Positions 58,373 through 64,000 of a stretch of DNA of 64,000 nt are shown here, in pieces. Both the position numbers and the translations under genes were made by a program. Under the pieces are notes generated by a model. The model searched no databases. It worked only from the letters and a program-made list of their open reading frames with translations, and was not told where the DNA came from. The stretch comes from Solenopsis invicta (lineage: Eukaryota; Arthropoda; Insecta; Hymenoptera; Formicidae), in NCBI RefSeq assembly GCF_016802725.1, contig NC_052665.1, positions 620,001 through 684,000 of the forward strand, written 5' to 3'. Position 1 is the first letter of the stretch. The number at the start of each line of letters is the position of its first letter.

Positions 58373-59844
58373 AATCGTTTATTTCCGACGCTGGATGGGT
58401 CGTCTATTATTTTAAAATATAAAAAAATACAGTGTCAAATTTTATGTTTTTTTTTATACTAAAAGCCTAATCTTTAACTCCAAAATAAATGATTGTTAAA
58501 AAATTGTATATTAAAATTCTTCTTTTCCAAAGGATTGTCGTAGAAAATAAGTGTAATTGTACATCGTAAGAACGTTTAACTTGTAATTTACAGTAATGTA
58601 ACAGTAAATATAAATTCGACAGAACAATGAAAGTTAATAAGAATCGACATGTTTTTCTGTTATTACGACCGAAACATACGCTATCACGTAAACGGTGGTA
58701 AAATGTTGGCGGAGTTCATAGATCCAGCTGGGACATTATCTGACTCGAGCAACAGCTCACAGTACACAAGTACCTAGCTATATCAAATACATGCTGAATT
58801 GTGGAATTAAAAGCACATGTTCCATACACATTTCTCGGGAATAACTATTATTTGAGAAACTGGTTCGTACTAAAATTGATATTGTTAACGCGCGATATGC
58901 GCGCACGCTTATAATCATTCTTACATTGAGCCTTCAATTTCAATTGACCGCGCAAAACGGCGAGTCGAGATTCACCGCGCAATCATTCGCAATTATCGCG
59001 AACGCATCATTAGATCCTATGTCTTCCATCTGGCTCAGCTCGGAAATTAAAAAATCAGTATTCCGTTATCGCCTCCCTTTCTCTCTTTCTCTTCCTCCCA
59101 CGTCTCTTTCCCCCTCCTCCCCTTCTCTCTTTCTTTAGTTTGTTTGCATTTTGCGTTAGATACAATTTATAATAGTCCAATGACACAGATGAAATGATTA
59201 AAGGGACGATCCGCCAGTAATGGTTACGTCAGCGTGAAATATTGATCATTATTGGCAGAAGATAGTTTATTCCTCATATACGTATTGCATGCCGATATAG
59301 GTAGGTACATGCCGTCAGGTATTGGAACAATAGTCCTCTTCTGATTCACCCGCCATTCGGTTTCCTCCTTTACGCCTCACATCCTGCAAGAGAGACGATT
59401 CCGATCCTCTCTCTGTCAGTGCACGCTTTACCTTCGTGCATGACACTTTGTTTGAACCTCGCGTCGTATTCCGCTCCGGCACTCCGTTTTATATAAAAAC
59501 CAACAATTTCTTAAACCACTTATTCTCCCAAACTTTTATAAACTAACTAACAGTTCTTCAATTTTTTTATATAAATTATTAATTTTAGTTCAATATTTAA
59601 AAAAAAGGGGGGGAACCATTTCGCCAATATGTTACAAATAGAACGAATATTCGATACGAACGGGAGAGACGTTGGGCTAATTTTTTCTTTAAAAATTGCT
59701 AGTCCAATTTTTATATAAAGGAATAAATGGATGTGATTGTATAAACCAGAGACTTAAAATTACGGTGCGTGTCGCGCTTTTGACAGGCAGAGTTTCGATC
59801 GTTGGGTTATCAGGGGTTGATGTGGAGAGATCGTTGCTCACACG
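58373..59844 (+). promoter_or_regulatory. 5' flank of the SLC22-like gene, possible TATA box
   Basis: Mostly AT-rich, with a pyrimidine-rich tract at about 59070-59135. TTTTATATAAAAA at about 59487-59499 is a good TATA-like word after a moderately GC stretch, about 350 bases before the start codon. Its use as a promoter is inferred. Confidence 0.3.
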
Positions 59845-61713
59845 ATGAATGCGGAGGAAGCTAAAGTGGGCTGCTTTCAAATGGTGTTAGTGTTGCTACT
59901 CGGAATAAACTATGTCATCGTCGCCATGAGTCACGCGTTACCAATTTTTTATAATTATACACCAAAATTTTATTGTCAGGTATGAAGAAGTGTAAAAGCT
60001 CGAAATAAATTTTAGAAATTTTTATTTTAATGCGATAAGAAACGAATCTGTTATTTCAATTCAATAACGAGAGACATAAATAAATAAAATCTAACGGTGC
60101 TAGAACGTTAATTTGGACGATTAATGTCCATTTCCACCAATATATAGTACATAGATTAACTTTGATTTCAGTTTGACTTACCTTACCTTATCCTTTCCTC
60201 TTATTTTTTTTTATCTCATCTTTTTCCAATTCTTACATCTAAAGAAAGATGAAGAGTAAGTTGAACTGACGTCGAAGTTAATGCTGCGTTGGTGAAAATA
60301 GATATTATACGTTAAAAAGTATTAAACGTTAGACGTAAAAATACATTTTATGTTTTATATGTATAAAACATGTATATAAAACTAATATATATATATAAGA
60401 AATTTAAAATAAAAGAAATTATATAGTTAAATTACATTTAGCAAAATTTTCTACCTATAGAATTTAGAATTTACGTTTTCGTTCTGGATTATGACATTAA
60501 TTTTACACCTAAATATAAAAAAAAATACCAAGAAAAAGATTACTTAAAAAGGGAAAGATTCTCACTCTTCAAAAATACAATAACTTGATATTGTGAGCGA
60601 TATAAATCAACTGTTTTCTTTTTTTGTACATATCTTAGACAAAAAATTCAACTAATAAAAATTATGGCTGTCAAACTACGGCAAATTCATCGATCCTGAC
60701 CAATTTAACTTTTACATCATCAAAAGTGCCAGTGCTTACGTCCTGTTCTGGCGAATACCGCTTCGTGACGGAGTTTATGGAAAACAGCGTAGTCACCGAA
60801 TGGGGTTTAGTGTGCGAGAAACGATATCTATCTCTTCTCGGGCCGACCGTTTATTACACAGGGATACTTCTGGGTGCATGGATCACTGGAATTCTAATTG
60901 ATCGTATCGGTAGACTTCCAGTACAGGCGATATGCCTTTACGCGCAAGGTACAATGGCAGTCGCACTCTATATTGTGCAGGTAAAAAAAAACCTTTCATC
61001 ACGATGTTCGACAACTATCTAGAATACTAATCCGATAAAGTGAGAATTATTATATTTTTAGTAACACGAGAAAATTTATTTGAAACAATTTTATGAGAAA
61101 ATATTAAATTTATATTAATTTTCTCAAATTCTTAAAAAAAGTGACTTAGATTATTGCACTAATTTTTCGTAATAAAATACGATTGATAGTGTTCTCTATT
61201 AATTCTTTTCACTAATTTTGATGAATTATCTTGCATCTCAACATTGTGTATTTGATGACAGAATAAAAATAAAGTAATATAGACGAGATTTCTTGTCCAT
61301 GTGATAACAATTGAAATTTAGAGATATTAAAAGAGGGTAAAATTTACGACTTTAGAGCTATCCTGCGTTTCTGGCACTACGTGGTCTTCAAGGAGTTTTC
61401 GTTCAAGGCTTGCAGAATTCCACGTATATTCTCTCCCTGGAACTATTTCCAGCGCGATCTCGAACTGTCGTCGCTTTGATTATGCAGATTTCCTGGTCGA
61501 TCGGTCTCATACTGCTCGCAGTACTCAGCTACATGATTCCCGATTGGCGAATTTTACAGTTGGCTGTTTCCGTACCCACCGCGATCACCGTGCTTTACAT
61601 TTGGTAAGGAAATGAAAAAAAGAAAAGAGAAAAAATCGCAGACTAGAGCAAAAATTAAAAAATCTTCAAGATATTTTAAAAATGTCTCAAAATTAACAAA
61701 TTTTTTAAATATT

Positions 61714-61752
<39 letters not shown>

Positions 61753-63651
61753 CTGTGACATTGAAAAATATAAAAGAATCTCTTCTCAAACAGGATTATA
61801 TCGGAATCGCCGAGATGGCTATTGGCTAAAGGAAAATTAACAGAAGCCGATATAGCGCTTGAAAGAATCGCAGTATACAACAGCTGTTGCATTGGATTGC
61901 GAACGAAGAATATTCCTGCGGAAGAAGCATGCGTGAAAAGTAACACAACACCGATAAAACCGGAGAGGAAGTCGCGTGTCATCAGCGTCTCCAGCGAACT
62001 TGAGAAAGCGAGGGCTGACGAAAGTCAACAAGAAGAAACTACGAACTTGTTAAACAAATCGGAACCAACCGAGCAAAAAAGTATAGGTACAAATAACGGG
62101 GACATTGTATATAATTTTTTCTGATAACATTCAATAGAAAGAAATCTATTTTAGAGACAACTGTAGAAGCCAATTCGACCGACCCGGAAAACAAAATTTC
62201 CAATGTAGAGTCACGTCGAGAGACGTCAAGTTCGGCAAAACATTTTGACGAGAGGCACCTGCCTTCGAGCTCAAAATGGCGTGACCCAAAATTAAAAATA
62301 ATGACACAATCGGAATGCGATCAGAAGAATTCTACGAAAGGCACGGAGGATCAAGTAGTATTGCGTAGAATAAAGAAAGAAAAAACGTGCGAAAATGAAA
62401 AGGAAATGAGAGCTAGCGTCAAGAAACAGACCGCGAACAAAATAAATTCAACATTCAAGAATGCAGTCGAATCGTCGATATTGAGGAAGCATGGCGCTAT
62501 AATGATTTGTCAATGGTAAAATATTTTACAGATTTCACATTAGCTCTTTTTCTTTGACATCTTCGTTTATTTTGATTTTTTGAATGCAATAATAATGCTT
62601 TAGATGCTCAAAAAGTTTTAACTTAATGATTTCATTTAAGGTGGACGTGTGCGATAGCGTGGAGCATACTTGAAATTGATGATCTGACGCCAAGTTTTCC
62701 GGCGCAGTTTAACAGGCACATCACGTTTGCCCTGAGTGCAGCTCTCGAAATGGCGACATACACATTTGCGTACTTTGTATTATCTAGATACGGTAGACGG
62801 CTGCCAATGTGCACATACCAGTCCGTCAATGGCATAGTTTGTATTTTAATTGCGGTTTTCTTCATTTTAACCACTGCCACTACACTGCCGATGCCGTTAT
62901 TAAGTATATTAAGTACGTACATAAAACGAAAAGGATACAGATTCCTCTATTGCAGCACGTTTATCGATTCATTTATTACATTTTTCTAAGTATTACAAGA
63001 TATTCTTGACACATGTAAGATTTTTATTTCAGATCTCGCAAAAACGATAATGTTGCTGTTTGGCAGAGTGAGTGTCACGAGTACCCTTTCTATCGCCTAC
63101 TTGTATACCGTTGAAATATTCCCAACGGTGATACGAGGTAGCTGTTTAGGCTTATGCGTGGTGTTTGCAAAAATAGGTAGCCTAAGCATGCCGTATTTAC
63201 TTTTATTGGTACGTCATCCACTCGTTCAAATAATTTTCTATTATTCTTTCAAAGTGCAATATCTGTTAATTTGTACTATTTCCGATGAATCGCCAATTGA
63301 AAAATCAGCTAATCGATAGTTATTGGAAATCTAAAATCTTTTTATTAGAAGCAACATATGTCACTTCCGATACCATTACTAGTCACTGGAATGTTATGCC
63401 TCGTCTCTGGTGGACTGGCTCTGATTTTACCGGAGACTCTGAATAAAATTCTACCAGACCAAGTGATGGATGTGGTAAATGTAATCAGCGACAATAATTG
63501 CAAGAGTGAAAGTGTCAATGTAGAAAATGGCGTGAAGGAAGAAGATTTGACAGAGAGGCAAATTCTGAGGGAGAAACTCTTTTCAGAAGACTGGGTCGAT
63601 GCTGGTAACGGGATTCTGGTAAATTTCACGGAAAATAAAAATGCCGAGTAA
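59845..63651 (+). CDS. SLC22-like organic ion transporter with expanded central loop
   Basis: Eight exons, 59845-59979, 60639-60980, 61356-61603, 61794-62086, 62155-62515, 62641-62912, 63033-63208 and 63349-63651, join in phase to 709 residues. It is a major-facilitator membrane protein. TM1 (VLVLLLGINYVIVAMSHAL) is followed by an extracellular loop with Cys and N-glycosylation sequons (NST, NSS, NLT). Next come the SLC22 motif TEWGLVCEKRYL, motif A DRIGRLP, and the TM4-TM6 block ending SESPRWLLAKGK. TM7 onward includes LSRYGRRLPM, GRVSVTSTLSIAYLYTVEIFPTVIRG and LILPETL. The cytoplasmic loop between TM6 and TM7 is about 215 residues (roughly 243-460) and is charged, whereas 60-70 is usual. 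The donor at 62913 could alternatively be 62904, which would drop three residues. The substrate cannot be told from sequence; insect relatives carry carnitine, carcinine or organic cations. Confidence 0.88.
61717..61750. repeat. (GA)n microsatellite in transporter intron 3
   Basis: About 17 GA units, starting about 45 bases before the exon 4 acceptor and therefore displacing its polypyrimidine tract. Confidence 0.9.
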
Positions 63652-64000
63652 TTTATAAAATAAAATGACTTTATATTAAAATTATTAGTATTTAATGGAC
63701 ATCTTCGCTCCACTTTATTCATACAAAGTTCCACGTGCTCCAATTGCCGATGTAAAAGATTTAAAAGACTAATTTACTTGTGATATTCATTTATTAAATG
63801 AATATTATACATATGTTTATAAAAAAATATCATGCTGTATGTAAAATGGAAATATAAATCAGATAAATTATCATATTCATAGCAATAGCCATACTTATTT
63901 TAATTTTAAGGCTACAAAATAGCATATATTAAACTTTCATTTAAGAATAAAAAGACTCGGGATGAGCAAGATCTCAGCAGAGGCAACATCCGTGTTTTAA
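63652..64000 (+). other. transporter 3' UTR and flank
   Basis: AATAAA occurs 8 bases after the stop codon (63659-63664). The rest is AT-rich and no further gene starts before the window ends. Confidence 0.5.

Noticed and set aside
1..64000. tRNA, rRNA, CRISPR or bacterial-type operon
   Set aside because: No T-loop/anticodon arrangement, ribosomal RNA segment or regular spacer array was seen; the inverted repeats are transposon-like and the genes are spliced.

Overview
The window looks like insect nuclear DNA, most probably from a hymenopteran and perhaps an ant. It is AT-rich, with short CpG-rich islands at likely promoters, small exons with ordinary GT/AG introns, and very many short inverted-repeat transposons. 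Species is inferred, not proven. All gene models were assembled by eye: exons were joined only where splice sites and reading phase agree on both sides.

Layout. 1-0.8 kb: 3' end of a decayed non-LTR retrotransposon. 0.8-14 kb: no recognised gene, but several fold-back repeats, a decayed minisatellite, two MITEs and a possible distal promoter/5' exon near 11.6-11.8 kb. 14.5-16.8 kb (minus): five-exon gene for a 306-residue protein with a linker-histone (H15) domain and an Arg/Ser-rich tail. 17.2-19.4 kb: an orphan coding exon beside a 1.9 kb fold-back element. 21.3-31.7 kb (plus): complete eight-exon Cys-loop receptor subunit of the insect GABA-receptor group (CG8916-like), with transposon-rich introns. 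33.2-34.8 kb (minus): ARL6IP4 (SRp25)-like SR protein. 37.7-39.4 kb (plus): divergent aldolase paralogue. 42.0-44.9 kb: two possible minus-strand exons around a nested palindrome. 45.1-49.1 kb (plus): canonical fructose-bisphosphate aldolase with two alternative last exons. 51.4-52.3 kb (plus): SLX1 nuclease subunit. 54.6-55.1 kb (minus): small secreted protein with a CpG-rich promoter. 59.8-63.7 kb (plus): SLC22-like transporter with an unusually long central loop. The genes do not form one pathway; this is an ordinary gene neighbourhood apart from the aldolase pair.

The points most worth follow-up are the H15/RS protein, the probable cation-selectivity signature in the receptor pore, the aldolase paralogue that has lost its C-terminal tyrosine and a phosphate-binding serine, the transporter loop expansion, and a fold-back family carrying a hammerhead-ribozyme-like core at several sites. 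I found no CRISPR array, no convincing tRNA or rRNA gene, and no clear novel multi-gene system.
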